Shown here: in pieces, positions 17,316 through 26,843 of the stretch
Position numbering within the stretch: the first letter of the stretch is position 1
How the letters are laid out: every line of letters starts with the position of its first letter
Origin: Onishia taeanensis
Lineage (GTDB): Bacteria; Pseudomonadota; Gammaproteobacteria; Pseudomonadales; Halomonadaceae
DNA length: 64,000 nucleotides
Assembly (NCBI RefSeq): GCF_900100755.1
Contig: NZ_FNCI01000001.1
Coordinates: 486,453-550,452, forward strand
Direction: 5' to 3'
Notes under the pieces: generated by a model
Seen by the model: only the letters and a program-made list of their open reading frames with translations
Told to the model about the DNA's origin: nothing
Databases searched by the model: none
Program-made: the position numbers and the translations under genes

Positions 17316-18415
17316 GATGATTCCCCGTAGTCGGCTGGGCCCTGGCTCTGACTCTTGCGTATCTGACGCTCCTCGGCCTGTGCTTCACGGCGGGCATCGC
17401 GCTGTTCGCGACGCGCGCGCTCGGCGTCTTCCTGCTCGGCCTCGAAATGATCGTATGCCTCGATGATCCGCTGTACCAGCGGATGGCGCACCACGTCCTT
17501 GGCGGCGAAGTGAGTGACGCCAATGCCCTGCGTATCCTTGAGGACGTCGAGCACCTGGATGAGCCCCGAGCTCTGCCCTCTGGGCAGGTCGACCTGGGTC
17601 ACGTCGCCCGTGATCACCGCCGTCGAGCCGAAGCCGATACGGGTCAGGAACATCTTCATCTGTTCGCGAGTGGTGTTTTGGCTCTCGTCGAGGATGATGT
17701 AGGCATTGTTAAGCGTACGGCCGCGCATATAGGCAAGCGGCGCGATCTCGATCACCTGACGCTCGATCAGCTTGTTGACCTGCTCGAAGCCGATCATCTC
17801 GTACAGGGCGTCGTACAGCGGCCGCAGATAGGGGTCGATTTTCTGGGCCAGGTCGCCCGGCAGGAAGCCGAGCTTCTCGCCGGCTTCGACGGCGGGGCGC
17901 ACCAGCAGAATGCGGCGCACTTCCTGGCGATTGAGGGCTTCCACGGCGGCGGCGACGGCCAGATAGGTCTTGCCGGTACCGGCCGGCCCGATGCCAAAGT
18001 TGATGTCGTGAGCCCGAATGCTGGCGACATAGCTCTGCTGATTCTGCCCCCGCGGCTTGATCAGCGCCTTGGGGGTGCGCATCAGCAGATCGCTGTCGCC
18101 GATGGCATCCTCTTCTTCCTCGATGGCCTCGAGGCCAGATTCCTGCAGGAAGAGGTGGACCATGTCTGGCGTCAGGTCGCTGGCCTCGGTTTCACGGTAC
18201 AGACGCTCGAGCACGTTGGCAGCCGCCTTGGACCTGGCGCCAGGACCGGCCAGTTGGAAGGTGTTGCCGCGGTTGCGCAGGGTCACGCCCAGGCGCTCTT
18301 CGATCAGCTTGAAGTGTTCGTCACGCTGGCCGCTCAAGTTAGCCAGGCGACGTGGGTCATTGGGCTCGAGGGTCAGTGTGATGATGCGGTTGGCCTGAGA
18401 GGTTGTCTGGCTCAA
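17312..18415 (-). CDS. ybeZ: PhoH-like ATPase YbeZ
   Basis: This is a P-loop ATPase of the PhoH family (E. coli YbeZ), a partner of YbeY in RNA metabolism. It has 367 residues. The Walker A motif GPAGTGKT lies near residue 143, the Walker B region YIILDESQNTT near residue 243, and the sensor segment STAVITGDVTQVDLPRGQ follows. A KH-like N-terminal part (residues 1-110) precedes them. The C-terminus is charged and Glu/Arg-rich. The start MSQTTSQAN at 18415 is the first good ATG. miaB lies 132 bp upstream, separated by a 10-bp inverted repeat. Confidence 0.95.
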   Translation of the reverse strand: MSQTTSQANRIITLTLEPNDPRRLANLSGQRDEHFKLIEERLGVTLRNRGNTFQLAGPGARSKAAANVLERLYRETEASDLTPDMVHLFLQESGLEAIEEEEDAIGDSDLLMRTPKALIKPRGQNQQSYVASIRAHDINFGIGPAGTGKTYLAVAAAVEALNRQEVRRILLVRPAVEAGEKLGFLPGDLAQKIDPYLRPLYDALYEMIGFEQVNKLIERQVIEIAPLAYMRGRTLNNAYIILDESQNTTREQMKMFLTRIGFGSTAVITGDVTQVDLPRGQSSGLIQVLDVLKDTQGIGVTHFAAKDVVRHPLVQRIIEAYDHFEAEQEDAERARREQRDARREAQAEERQIRKSQSQGPADYGESS

Positions 18416-18488
18416 GTCGAGAGGATCCCGTGCGTTGGAGGTGGATGACGGCAGCTTACTGCCCGGGGCCTGCTGGGGGCAATGCCCG

Positions 18489-18520
18489 TGACGACGCCAG
18501 TGCAGGGCAGGGCGTCGTCA
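18489..18520. other. 10-bp inverted repeat between miaB and ybeZ
   Basis: TGACGACGCC (18489-18498) and GGCGTCGTCA (18511-18520) form a perfect stem with a 12-base loop. No T run follows on the minus strand, so it is more likely an mRNA processing or stability hairpin, or an attenuator, than a full terminator. Confidence 0.55.
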
Positions 18521-18547
18521 GCGGCTCACAATGGGAGCGGATGGGGC

Positions 18548-19897
18548 CTAGTAGCAGGCGGGGGATGCCAATTCGCCGCGCAGCGAGTTGGGCAGTGCCT
18601 CGGTGATTTCCACGTCGACGAAGTGGCCGATCAACTCGGCCGGGTTGGGGGCGCGGAAATTGACCACCCGGTTGTTCTCGGTGCGCCCGGTCAGCTGTCC
18701 CGGGTCTCGCGGCGAGAAGCCGGTGACCAGGATGCGCTCGACGTTGCCGACCATGCGCCGGCTGATCTGCATCACATTCTGGTTGAGGCGCTCCTGGAGA
18801 ATCGCCAGGCGCTCCTTCTTGACCGACTCCGGTGTCTCGTCCTCGAGCTCGGTGGCAGGGGTGCCCGGCCGTGCCGAATAGACGAAGCTGAAGGAGTGAT
18901 CGAAGCCGATGCGATGGATCAGGTCCATGGTGGCTTCGAAGTCGGCCTCGGTTTCTCCCGGGAAGCCGATGATGAAGTCCGAGGAGAAGCTGATTTCCGG
19001 ACGCAGCTCGCGGATCCGCTCGAGCTTGTCGACATATTCCTCGACCGTATGGCCACGCTTCATGGCCGCAAGGATACGATCCGAGCCTGCCTGGACGGGC
19101 AGGTGCAGGTGGCTGACCAGTTCGGGAATCTCGCCGTAGGCGTCGATCAGCGAGTCCGAGAACTCCACCGGATGCGATGTGGTGAAACGGATGCGGTCGA
19201 TGCCTTCGACGGCGGCCACGCAGGCGATCAGTTCGGCCAGGTCGATCTCGTCGCCGAGCTGGTTTTCACCGCGGTAGGCGTTGACGTTCTGCCCCAGCAG
19301 GTTGATCTCGCGCACGCCCTGGTCGGCCAGGTGAATGACCTCGTCCATCACCGACTCGAACGGCCGCGAGATTTCCTCGCCGCGGGTGTAGGGCACCACG
19401 CAGAAGGTGCAATACTTGGAGCAGCCTTCCATGATCGAGACGAAGGCGGTGGCGCCATCCGAGCTTGGCTTGGGCAGGTGGTCGAACTTCTCGATTTCCG
19501 GGAAGGTCACGTCGACTACCGAGATCGGGTCGGCGCTCTTGTTGCGGGCATCGAGCATGGTCGGTAGGCGGTGCAAGGTCTGGGGGCCAAACACCATATC
19601 GACGTAGGGCGCCCGCTTGCGCAGGGCTTCGCCTTCTTGGCTGGCCACGCAGCCGCCGACGCCGATCACCAGGTCCGGGTTCTTTTCCTTGAGCTTCTTC
19701 CAGCGGCCGAGCTGGTGAAAGACCTTTTCCTGCGCCTTCTCACGGATCGAACAGGTGTTGAGCAGGATGACGTCGGCATCACGCTCGTCGTCGGTCATTT
19801 CCAGCTTGTGGGAGTCACCGAGCAGGTCCGCCATGCGGGCGGAGTCATACTCGTTCATCTGGCAGCCGTGGGTCTTGATGAAGAGTTTCTTCGTCAT
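18548..19897 (-). CDS. miaB: tRNA-2-methylthio-N6-dimethylallyladenosine synthase
   Basis: MiaB is a radical-SAM methylthiotransferase that adds the methylthio group to N6-isopentenyl adenosine 37 of tRNAs. It has 449 residues from the start [19 protein letters not shown] at 19897, the same start as in E. coli. An in-frame GTG fourteen codons upstream is possible. The N-terminal UPF0004 domain carries Cys12 and two more cysteines for the auxiliary iron-sulfur cluster (NTCSIRE and GGCVAS). The radical-SAM motif is C-SKY-C-TF-C in [23 protein letters not shown] domain ends the protein. It heads the minus-strand cluster that leads to ybeZ and ybeY. Confidence 0.96.
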   Translation of the reverse strand: MTKKLFIKTHGCQMNEYDSARMADLLGDSHKLEMTDDERDADVILLNTCSIREKAQEKVFHQLGRWKKLKEKNPDLVIGVGGCVASQEGEALRKRAPYVDMVFGPQTLHRLPTMLDARNKSADPISVVDVTFPEIEKFDHLPKPSSDGATAFVSIMEGCSKYCTFCVVPYTRGEEISRPFESVMDEVIHLADQGVREINLLGQNVNAYRGENQLGDEIDLAELIACVAAVEGIDRIRFTTSHPVEFSDSLIDAYGEIPELVSHLHLPVQAGSDRILAAMKRGHTVEEYVDKLERIRELRPEISFSSDFIIGFPGETEADFEATMDLIHRIGFDHSFSFVYSARPGTPATELEDETPESVKKERLAILQERLNQNVMQISRRMVGNVERILVTGFSPRDPGQLTGRTENNRVVNFRAPNPAELIGHFVDVEITEALPNSLRGELASPACY

Positions 19898-20304
19898 AAC
19901 AATGGGCCGAGACTGGGTGCGTCTCGGCGCGTCCGTCACCGAAATTGGGAATGAGGTCGGGCAGGGCCCGAGGCCGGGCGGCCCTTTCTATAGATGCGTA
20001 GATTATACGTATCCAGCGGCGGCGCGGCCAGCGCACCAAGGCTGTGGTATTCTGGCTGCCGTTGGGAAATCCGGCGCGCATCGTGGTGTGACAGCTAGGT
20101 TAAAAATTGAACAATCCGTGGCAATTCCAGGCCTTGCGCCGATTACCACGCGATCACGGTCGGTTTTCCCAAGACTTATCCACAGAAAGTGTGGATGGGA
20201 TAAGGTCTCATCGCAGTGCCATCGCACAGGACGTGCGGTGGCCGGAGCAACTTCGCGTGGGCAGGCACCTAGGAGCCTCCATCGCCCTGAAAGACGGCAG
20301 ACTT
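19898..20304. promoter_or_regulatory. Divergent intergenic region with an inverted pair of DnaA-box-like sites
   Basis: About 400 bases without a gene separate miaB from the SH3-domain gene. A perfect DnaA-box consensus TTATCCACA (20176-20184) is followed after five bases by the inverted, imperfect TGTGGATGG (20190-20198). This forms a stem-like pair flanked by CTTATCC and GGATAAG. I see no tRNA or second small ORF with a ribosome site. Promoters for both flanking genes must lie here but cannot be placed with confidence. Confidence 0.45.
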
Positions 20305-20928
20305 ATGCGAACATTCAACTCTGTGATGCTGGGGATTTCCCTGGCCACTTTGACGCTTGGGGCCCAAGCCCAGGAGACCTCAGATCCGGACCTCTGGGTA
20401 TCGGATGATCTCACTACCTTCGTGCGCAGCGGTCCCACCGACGGCTACCGTATCGTTGGCACCCTGACGGCCGGTGACCCGGTCGAGCTGCTCGATACCA
20501 GTGGTGACTACTCGCTGGTCCAGGGGCCGGGGGGCGATCAAGTGTGGATTCTTTCTTCCGATCTTCAGGAGGAAAAAAGCGCTACCGCCCAATTGCCGGC
20601 CCTGCAGGAGCGGGTGAAGACGCTGAGCACTGAGCTCGAAGGCATCAACGAGCAGTGGGAAGGGCGACTTGCCTCGACGACGGCGGCGCTTGAGCAGCGC
20701 GAAACGCGGATCAGTGATCTCGAAAACCGCAACCAAGCGTTGCAGGACCAGTACAGCGAGGCGCAGGAAAATCTGCGCGGCCTGCAGGCCCGGCTGGACA
20801 CCCAAGAAGAAGACCTGCTGCTGCGCTACTTCATGTACGGTGGCGGCGTGGCCGGGGCTGGCCTGCTGATTGGCCTGATCATTCCCCACCTGCCCAGGCG
20901 TCGCAAGAAAAACGATCGCTGGTTCTAG
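20305..20928 (+). CDS. SH3-domain membrane protein (YgiM / TIGR04211 type)
   Basis: This protein of 207 residues has, in order, a signal peptide ending at ...LTLGAQAQ (residues 1-24), a bacterial SH3 domain (about 30-92, with TFVRSGPTDGYRIVGTL and GDQVWILSSDLQ), a long coiled coil (about 95-170), one transmembrane helix (GGGVAGAGLLIGLIIPHL) and a basic cytoplasmic tail (PRRRKKNDRW). This is the TIGR04211/YgiM architecture. The function of the family is poorly known, and cell-envelope binding through the SH3 domain is likely. I chose the ATG at 20305 because the signal peptide starts there. A longer reading to 20107 would run through the DnaA-like sites. Confidence 0.85.
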   Translation: MRTFNSVMLGISLATLTLGAQAQETSDPDLWVSDDLTTFVRSGPTDGYRIVGTLTAGDPVELLDTSGDYSLVQGPGGDQVWILSSDLQEEKSATAQLPALQERVKTLSTELEGINEQWEGRLASTTAALEQRETRISDLENRNQALQDQYSEAQENLRGLQARLDTQEEDLLLRYFMYGGGVAGAGLLIGLIIPHLPRRRKKNDRWF

Positions 20929-21000
20929 TAAAGCGCTGATGGAAGGCCGTGGGTTACCCAGCGGGTATCCCATGCCCCAACCCATGCAAGAGGAGCGGGC

Positions 21001-21642
21001 ATGAACAATGAGTGGATCTCGCGCTGGCGCGAGGGACGGATCGGCTTTCATCGCGACGCCGAACATCCGGCCTTGGTCCGCCATTGGCCAGCGCTTGGCG
21101 TCGAGCCGGGAACCAAGGTGCTGGTGCCGCTGTGCGGCAAGAGTCTGGACATGCGCTGGCTGGCGGCTCAGATGCACCCGGTGCTGGGTATCGAGCTTGC
21201 CTCGCTTGCCATCGAGCAGTTCGTGGCGGCCGGCGGGGAGTCGTCTCGTTATCGCCAGGGCGATTTCGAGATCTGGCGACAGGGCAGCATTGAGCTCTGG
21301 TGTGGCGACTTCTTCCATTTCCACACCCAGCAGGCAGCCGACCTCGGTGCTTTCTACGACCGCGCGGCGCTGATTGCGCTGCCACCGGCGACCCGGCAGC
21401 GCTATGCCTTCCATCTCGCCCAGCTGATGCCACCCGGCGCCCGAGGGCTTCTGATCAGCCTGACCCGCGCGCCGGGTGACGATGCTGGGCCGCCTTACAG
21501 CGTGCCGGCCGATGAAGTGAGAGAGCTTTTTGGCGCCAACTTCGAGGTGACTCACCTCGAGGATGGCGAGCCGGAAGACAGCGGCTGGCAGGAAAGCGTA
21601 TGGTCGCTTCAGCGTCGTGGTCCCCGGGCCGATCGGGAATAG
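21001..21642 (+). CDS. tpm: Thiopurine S-methyltransferase
   Basis: This is a SAM-dependent methyltransferase of the TPMT family, 213 residues, close to the 215-218 of Pseudomonas Tpm. The bacterial enzyme methylates thiopurines and can confer tellurite or selenite resistance, but the natural substrate is unsettled. Family segments are WISRWREGRIGFHRD at the N-terminus, VPLCGKSLDMRWLA (SAM loop), GIELASLAIEQF and YDRAALIALPPATRQRY. The ATG has a good ribosome site (AGAGGAGCGGGC). It is a single-gene unit ended by the terminator at 21766. Confidence 0.92.
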   Translation: MNNEWISRWREGRIGFHRDAEHPALVRHWPALGVEPGTKVLVPLCGKSLDMRWLAAQMHPVLGIELASLAIEQFVAAGGESSRYRQGDFEIWRQGSIELWCGDFFHFHTQQAADLGAFYDRAALIALPPATRQRYAFHLAQLMPPGARGLLISLTRAPGDDAGPPYSVPADEVRELFGANFEVTHLEDGEPEDSGWQESVWSLQRRGPRADRE

Positions 21643-21765
21643 GTCCGGTAACGCGACGCTAGTCTCAGGGTGAGGGCCGGCCTAAGGCGCGCTTGTCGAC
21701 TGAGCTTGCTAGATCGCCGACCCCTTGTTCATTGCCTGTTGGATGGCTTTCTCTCTGCCTATACA

Positions 21766-21797
21766 AGAATGCCCGGCCATGGCCGGGCATTCTTTTC
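21766..21797. terminator. Bidirectional terminator between tpm and the YajG-like gene
   Basis: Perfect 12-bp stem AGAATGCCCGGC / GCCGGGCATTCT with a 4-base loop, followed by TTTT on the plus strand. It sits between convergent genes and can serve both. The stretch 21643-21765 has nothing else recognisable. Confidence 0.85.
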
Positions 21798-21817
21798 TCG
21801 TCTGCAAGCGCGAATGT

Positions 21818-22444
21818 TTAGCGGGACAGTAGCTGCCCCATCGCCGGATCACCGAAGGCCCTGTCGAGGCCATCGCTTAGCAGCTCGTTGATCATCTGGG
21901 TGTTGTCTTCCTGGTTGGGGCGCACTGCATAGGACTGGTTGCGCCTCGAGGTATAACGGCCCACATAGCTTTCGCCCCCATTTTGGGCCTCGGCCTCGAA
22001 TACCGCCTCGAGCTCTGCCTCGCCGAGCAGCGGCTGGCTGTTGCCGTGGGCATAATCCAGGCGCTTGAGGGTCAGGGTTAGCCGTGGGCGCTGCGCACCG
22101 GCGTCGCCGGTGGGTGTGAAGCCCATCTGGCGCAGCGCATATTCGGCCTGGGAGGCGAGCTGGGGGAGTACGTCGGCAGTCTGCAGGGTGATGGTGTCGG
22201 TGCCCATGACGGCACCGCTGCGGCTGCCCAATACATCGCTTTCGCGGCCGTCGATCACCGTCAGCGTGACCGCCTGCCCGCTGCCGCTTTCAGGCAGATC
22301 GCTGCTTACCTTCGGGTTGGCCTGGATGTATTGCGGGCTGCTGGCACAGCCGGCCATGGATAGCAGCAGAGCCATCAACATCAGGCCCAAGGCTGTCTGC
22401 CATGCAGTCGATTGGTGAGTCTTCATGAGGAAGCGTCGTGTCAT
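21818..22444 (-). CDS. YajG-like lipoprotein
   Basis: This is an outer- or inner-membrane lipoprotein of 208 residues resembling YajG. The start at 22444 (MTRRFLMKTHQ) has AAGGA nine bases upstream, whereas the ATG at 22426 has no ribosome site. The signal sequence ends in the lipobox LSMAGC at about residues 27-32, followed by ASSPQ. The mature part has SGQAVTLTVIDGRES and the C-terminal INELLSDGLDRAFGDP typical of YajG. In E. coli, yajG lies beside the muropeptide permease gene ampG. Here it is 11 bp downstream of a different MFS gene, so the two are co-transcribed. Confidence 0.85.
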   Translation of the reverse strand: MTRRFLMKTHQSTAWQTALGLMLMALLLSMAGCASSPQYIQANPKVSSDLPESGSGQAVTLTVIDGRESDVLGSRSGAVMGTDTITLQTADVLPQLASQAEYALRQMGFTPTGDAGAQRPRLTLTLKRLDYAHGNSQPLLGEAELEAVFEAEAQNGGESYVGRYTSRRNQSYAVRPNQEDNTQMINELLSDGLDRAFGDPAMGQLLSR

Positions 22445-22455
22445 GATCAAGGTCC

Positions 22456-23667
22456 TTATGCAGAGGCGGAAGCCGTGTCTTGCTGCCGAGTATATCCATG
22501 CAGGCACCAAAGGCCGAGCAGGGGGCCCGGTAACAGCAGCCAGGCAAGCCAGGCGCCGGTGTGCTGCCACAGCGGAATCAGGATCAGCAGCGATAGCATG
22601 GAGATCGCGAAACCGATGGCGTTTTGAAGCGTGAGTGCGCTGCCCACGATATGGGCCGGGCAGGCCTTGGCCGAGAGCGCGGAAAACTGCGGGGAATCGA
22701 CCACCGCCAGCGCGTTCCATAGCGCCAGGAAGCCCACCAGCACGCCCCCTGGTAACCCGCCCAGCAGCGGGTAGAGCGCACAGCAAAGGCCCGAGCCCGC
22801 CAGGGCGAACTGTGCCACGCGGCGGCTGCCCAGGCGAGTGCTAAAGGCGCCGCCAATCCAGCAGCAGGGCCCGCCAATGGCGATCAGCGTGAAGGCGCCG
22901 AAGGCCAGCTCGGCGGTGCTCAGTGACGGCCAGCGTGACGCGAGCATCAGCGGCAGCAGCGCCCAGAGGGTGTAGAGCTCCCACATGTGGCCGAAGTAGG
23001 CACCGGCAGCATGGCGGAAGTTGCGGATGCGAAAGGCCGCGAGGCCACCCAGGGGCAGGCCAGGCTTCGTGCCACCATTGGGGCTAGCCGCAGGCTCAGG
23101 ACTGGCACCTGCCGGACGCGGTGCCTCGCCGAGTCGCCAGACCATGACGCCCCCCAGCACCGTCAGCAGCGACGCGCTCCAGATGCCGCCTCGCCAGGAT
23201 AGGGTGATCTCATCGAGAGCGGTAAGGGTGCGCAGGCCGTGGGGCAGGGCGGTGCCCAATACCAGCATGCCGACCAGCCAGGCCAGACCCACGCCGCTAC
23301 GTCCCGGCGTCCAGCCCACCATCAGCTTCATGCCGACCGGATAGATGCCTGCTAGACACAGGCCGGTGATCACCCTGAGTGTTACCGCCATATCCAGGCC
23401 GCCGGCCATCGGCAGCAGGGCATTGGAGAGCGCGCCGAGCAGACAGCAGGCGGCGAAGAGTCGGCTGGCATCGAGGCGGTCGGCGAGACCGGTAAGGCCG
23501 ATGGTCAGGGTGCCGAGCAGGAACCCGCCTTGAACGGCGCCGGTCAACCAGCCCAGGTCCGATGGGGCCAATGACCATAAGGTCATCAGCTCCGGAAGCA
23601 CGGCGTTGGGCGTGAACCAAAGCGCGGTGCCGAACAGCTCGGCGATGGCAAGAATCAGGGTGGGCAT
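22456..23667 (-). CDS. MFS transporter
   Basis: This is a major facilitator superfamily permease of 403 residues with about twelve hydrophobic segments. The loop between helices 2 and 3 is GLADRLDASR, a degenerate form of the family motif A. The central loop (about residues 188-210) is Pro/Ala/Gly-rich. The substrate is not evident. The sugar and AmpG subfamilies are possible, and the linked YajG-like gene hints at AmpG-like company, but the protein is shorter than AmpG and lacks its extra helices. The start at 23667 (MPTLILAIAELFG) is the first ATG, and a GTG two codons upstream is an alternative. No strong ribosome site is seen. Confidence 0.85.
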   Translation of the reverse strand: MPTLILAIAELFGTALWFTPNAVLPELMTLWSLAPSDLGWLTGAVQGGFLLGTLTIGLTGLADRLDASRLFAACCLLGALSNALLPMAGGLDMAVTLRVITGLCLAGIYPVGMKLMVGWTPGRSGVGLAWLVGMLVLGTALPHGLRTLTALDEITLSWRGGIWSASLLTVLGGVMVWRLGEAPRPAGASPEPAASPNGGTKPGLPLGGLAAFRIRNFRHAAGAYFGHMWELYTLWALLPLMLASRWPSLSTAELAFGAFTLIAIGGPCCWIGGAFSTRLGSRRVAQFALAGSGLCCALYPLLGGLPGGVLVGFLALWNALAVVDSPQFSALSAKACPAHIVGSALTLQNAIGFAISMLSLLILIPLWQHTGAWLAWLLLPGPLLGLWCLHGYTRQQDTASASA

Positions 23668-23689
23668 GAGCACCAGAGCGAGTGGGAAA

Positions 23690-23717
23690 ATGAAACGGCC
23701 CGGCGGTGCCGGGCCGT
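23690..23717 (-). terminator. Terminator of ggt (minus strand)
   Basis: Perfect 10-bp stem ACGGCCCGGC / GCCGGGCCGT with a 3-base loop. Read on the minus strand it is followed by TTTCATTTT, which fits termination of ggt before the MFS gene. Confidence 0.75.
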
Positions 23718-23756
23718 CAATCTAAGGTAAAGCCTAGAGCAAGGTCTCGTGGAATA

Positions 23757-25487
23757 TTAGAGCCCCATGGCCGAAGAGGTCGAGCGCCGCGGATCGGCAC
23801 CGCCGAAATACTCCCCATCGAGGATCATGATCGACTGGGCAGCCCCCATGGCGTCCTGCAGGCTGATGGTATGGCCCTTGGCCTCGAGTAGCGCGATCGT
23901 ATCCGGGCTGATGCCATCTTCGATGCGAATCTCGTCCGGCAGCCACTGGTGGTGGATGCGCGGGGCGCTGACCGCCGACTGGATGTTCATGCCGTGATCG
24001 ATGACGTTCATCAGCACCTGCAGGGTGGTGGTGATGATCCGTGATCCGCCGGGGCTGCCGGTAATCAGGAAGTTATCGCCATCTTTCTTGACGATGGTAG
24101 GCGTCATCGACGACAGCATGCGCTTGCCGGGCTCGACCTTGTTGGCCTCGCCGCCGATCAATCCATAGGCGTTGGGTACGCCTGGCTTGGCCGAGAAATC
24201 ATCCATCTCGTTGTTGAGCAGGAAGCCGGCTCCGTCGACTACGATCCCCGAGCCGTAGCTGAAGTTGATGGTGTAGGTGTTGGACACCGCCAGGCCATTG
24301 TCGTCGACGATCGAGAAGTGGGTGGTCTCGTTGGACTCATAGGGTAGCGGGTTGCCGGGTGCCAGAGAGGTGCTGGGGGTGGCTTCGTCCATGCTGATGC
24401 CCTGGCGCAGTTCGTCGGCGTAGGCCTTCGCGGTGATGCCATCGAGGGGCACGTCGACGAAGTCGGTATCGCCCAGGTACTCGGAGCGGTCGGCATAGGC
24501 GCGCTTCATGGCTTCGGCCATCACATGGATGGTCGCGGCGGAGTTGAAGCCCATCGCGCCGATATCATAGTCCTCGAGGATGTTGAGCATCTGCACGATA
24601 TGGGCGCCGCCGGAGGAGGGCGGGCTCATGGCGTAGATGTCATAGCCGCGGTAGGTGCCGTGGCTCGGTTCGCGGATGATCGGCTGGTAGGCGGACAGGT
24701 CTTCCAGGGTGATCAGGCCGTCGTGGGCCTGCATTTCGGCGACGATCAGTTGTGCCGTCTCGCCCTCGTAGAATTCCTGGGCGCCATTGTCGGCAATGCG
24801 CTGCAGGGTGGCGGCGAGATCCGGCTGGCGGAAGATCTCGCCAACCTGATAGTCACTGCCATCTGCCTTGAAGAACTTGGCTCTCGATGCCTCCCAGGGC
24901 TCGAAATTCGCCCGTGCATCCCGAATACCGTCGACAAAACGCTGGGGCAGCGGAAAGCCGTTTTCAGCCAGATCGATGGCCGGTGCCAAGGCCTCGGCAA
25001 GACTCATGGTGCCGTGTTTTTCAAGGGCCATGGCCAGGCCGGCAACGGTTCCAGGCACGCCGGCCGCCAGGTGAGTGAAGCGTGAGCGCTCGGTGACCGC
25101 GTTGCCGTCGGCATCCTGGAACATGGTCTCGGTGGCGGCGGATGGCGCCATCTCGCGGTAGTCGATGGCGATGACCTCACCGCTGGATTCATCCGAAATC
25201 AGCATGAAGCCGCCACCGCCGATATTGCCCGATCGGGGCTGGGTGACGGCCAGGGCGAACCCAGCGCTGACGGCTGCATCTACCGCATTGCCGCCCGCCT
25301 CCAGTACATCATGAGATACCTGGGAGGCGAGGAAATGGCTGGTGGCCACCATGCCGTGCTCGCCAACCACCGGGTGGAAGCGTTCACCTTCGAGGATGGC
25401 CTCCTGAGCGAAGATACCTGGTGCGAGTGACAGGGTGCCGACGAATAGGCAGAGGGCTAGTGAACGTCGCATTGGGAACTGGGGCAT
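23757..25487 (-). CDS. ggt: Gamma-glutamyltransferase (glutathione hydrolase)
   Basis: Ggt cleaves glutathione and gamma-glutamyl compounds in the periplasm. It has 576 residues, the usual length. A signal peptide (RRSLALCLFVGTLSLAPGIFA) covers the first 27 residues or so. The proenzyme self-cleaves before a conserved threonine, which is visible in ESNETTHFSIVDDNG near residue 390 with the following VSNTYTINFSYGSG. The GSPGGSRIITTTLQ segment and the N-terminal GGNAVDAAVSAGFALAV segment are family signatures. It stands alone, with its own terminator and a 216-bp upstream region before rpe on the other strand. Confidence 0.96.
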   Translation of the reverse strand: MPQFPMRRSLALCLFVGTLSLAPGIFAQEAILEGERFHPVVGEHGMVATSHFLASQVSHDVLEAGGNAVDAAVSAGFALAVTQPRSGNIGGGGFMLISDESSGEVIAIDYREMAPSAATETMFQDADGNAVTERSRFTHLAAGVPGTVAGLAMALEKHGTMSLAEALAPAIDLAENGFPLPQRFVDGIRDARANFEPWEASRAKFFKADGSDYQVGEIFRQPDLAATLQRIADNGAQEFYEGETAQLIVAEMQAHDGLITLEDLSAYQPIIREPSHGTYRGYDIYAMSPPSSGGAHIVQMLNILEDYDIGAMGFNSAATIHVMAEAMKRAYADRSEYLGDTDFVDVPLDGITAKAYADELRQGISMDEATPSTSLAPGNPLPYESNETTHFSIVDDNGLAVSNTYTINFSYGSGIVVDGAGFLLNNEMDDFSAKPGVPNAYGLIGGEANKVEPGKRMLSSMTPTIVKKDGDNFLITGSPGGSRIITTTLQVLMNVIDHGMNIQSAVSAPRIHHQWLPDEIRIEDGISPDTIALLEAKGHTISLQDAMGAAQSIMILDGEYFGGADPRRSTSSAMGL

Positions 25488-25703
25488 GACCGTATCCTTG
25501 GTGGTGTGTCCTCCTCCACTATTGTTGCTATGTGCAAGGGGCGCAAGGACTCAGCAGTCGAGCTGCAAACAGCGTCTATCAGGCGAGACATCAGCATAGG
25601 ACCCCGCCGGCGGGGCGGTTTTGCATTCGGGGGTCTGTAAGGCGGCCAGCCGTGGGTTAGAATGATCGGCTTTCACTGGACTCCCACGAGGTCATTTCGT
25701 CCC

Positions 25704-26390
25704 ATGCGCGACTTCAAGATTGCCCCTTCGATCCTTTCCGCCGACTTTGCCCGGCTGGGTCAGGAGGTGGACGACGTGCTCGCCTCCGGCGCCGACATCG
25801 TCCACTTCGACGTCATGGACAACCATTACGTGCCCAACCTGACCATCGGGCCGATGGTCTGCGAGGCGCTGCGCAAGCATGGTGTCACCGCGCCCATCGA
25901 TGCTCATCTGATGGTCAAGCCGGTGGACGACCTGATCCGGCAGTTCATCGATGCCGGGGCGACCTATATCACCTTCCATCCCGAGGCTTCAGATCACATC
26001 GACCGCTCGCTGCAGCTGATCCGCGACGGCGGCTGCCAGGCCGGCCTGGTATTCAACCCGGCCACGCCGCTGCACTATCTTGACTACGTGATGGACAAGC
26101 TCGACATGGTGCTGCTGATGAGCGTCAACCCCGGCTTCGGCGGCCAGTCGTTCATTCCCGGCACGCTCGACAAGCTGCGCGAGGCGCGCCAGCGCATCGA
26201 TGCCAGCGGCCGCGATATCCGCCTCGAGATCGACGGCGGGGTGAAGGTCGACAACATCGCCGAAATCGCCCGTGCCGGGGCCGACACCTTCGTTGCCGGT
26301 TCGGCCGTTTTCAAGGCGCGCAGCAACGACGACCCGCACCACTATGACAGCGTGATGCAGGCGTTCCGCGACGAACTGGCAAACACCTGA
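25704..26390 (+). CDS. rpe: Ribulose-phosphate 3-epimerase
   Basis: Rpe interconverts ribulose 5-phosphate and xylulose 5-phosphate in the pentose phosphate pathway. It has 228 residues. The TIM-barrel signatures are clear: [54 protein letters not shown] and [10 protein letters not shown], which carry the metal-binding His and Asp residues. I chose the ATG at 25704 (MRDFKIAPS), and an upstream in-frame ATG at 25662 gives an implausible extension. In many gammaproteobacteria rpe precedes gph and trp genes. Here four unrelated genes separate it from gph. Confidence 0.97.
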   Translation: MRDFKIAPSILSADFARLGQEVDDVLASGADIVHFDVMDNHYVPNLTIGPMVCEALRKHGVTAPIDAHLMVKPVDDLIRQFIDAGATYITFHPEASDHIDRSLQLIRDGGCQAGLVFNPATPLHYLDYVMDKLDMVLLMSVNPGFGGQSFIPGTLDKLREARQRIDASGRDIRLEIDGGVKVDNIAEIARAGADTFVAGSAVFKARSNDDPHHYDSVMQAFRDELANT

Positions 26391-26398
26391 GCGGCTCG

Positions 26399-26680
26399 AT
26401 GGAATCGTCGTGCTGGCACCTCTACGTGCTCAGAACCGCCGCCGGTCATCTCTACACCGGTATTACCACCGATGTGGCAAGGCGCTTCAAGGAGCACCAT
26501 GAGGGCGTGCGCGGTGCCAAGGCGCTGCGCGGCAAGGGGCCGCTGACGCTTTTGCACCATGAGGCCATCGGCGAGCGGGGCGATGCGCTGCGACTCGAGG
26601 CGCAGGTAAAGCGCCTGTCGCCGGCCGGCAAACGCGCCTGGCTCGAGGCGCGACGCTCGGACCACACTGATATGAATTGA
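26399..26680 (+). CDS. GIY-YIG domain protein (YhbQ/UPF0213 type)
   Basis: This small protein of 93 residues is made of one GIY-YIG nuclease domain. The first motif is [18 protein letters not shown], with the two tyrosine-containing strands degenerate as LYVL and [15 protein letters not shown] supplies the conserved Arg and His, and a Glu-containing [10 protein letters not shown] follows. E. coli YhbQ is reported to have DNA nuclease activity, but its role is unclear. It starts 8 bases after rpe and is probably co-transcribed with it. No clear ribosome site is visible, so coupling to rpe is likely. Confidence 0.88.
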   Translation: MESSCWHLYVLRTAAGHLYTGITTDVARRFKEHHEGVRGAKALRGKGPLTLLHHEAIGERGDALRLEAQVKRLSPAGKRAWLEARRSDHTDMN

Positions 26681-26843
26681 GCGCCAAAACGCTGCCATAA
26701 CGGCTGCGATGCTCTATACAAGGATGAACGGCCGGCAGCGAAGAGGTTGCCGTGCCTGTTGGCGATATCATGTCGCCGATGCTGATCACTATATCTGACC
26801 ACCCCGGCGGCGTGCATGCCGCCTGATTCGTCGAGGAAACGCT

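Noticed and set aside
18482..19567. Long plus-strand ORF opposite miaB
   Set aside because: It is a shadow in GC-rich DNA, while the minus strand encodes an intact radical-SAM enzyme.
20107..20304. N-terminal extension of the SH3-domain protein
   Set aside because: It would bury the signal peptide in the middle of the protein and has no ribosome site.
25602..25624. CCCCGCC/GGCGGGG palindrome followed by TTTT before rpe
   Set aside because: The usable stem is only about five pairs with a four-base loop, and no gene on the plus strand ends nearby, so a terminator call is not supported.
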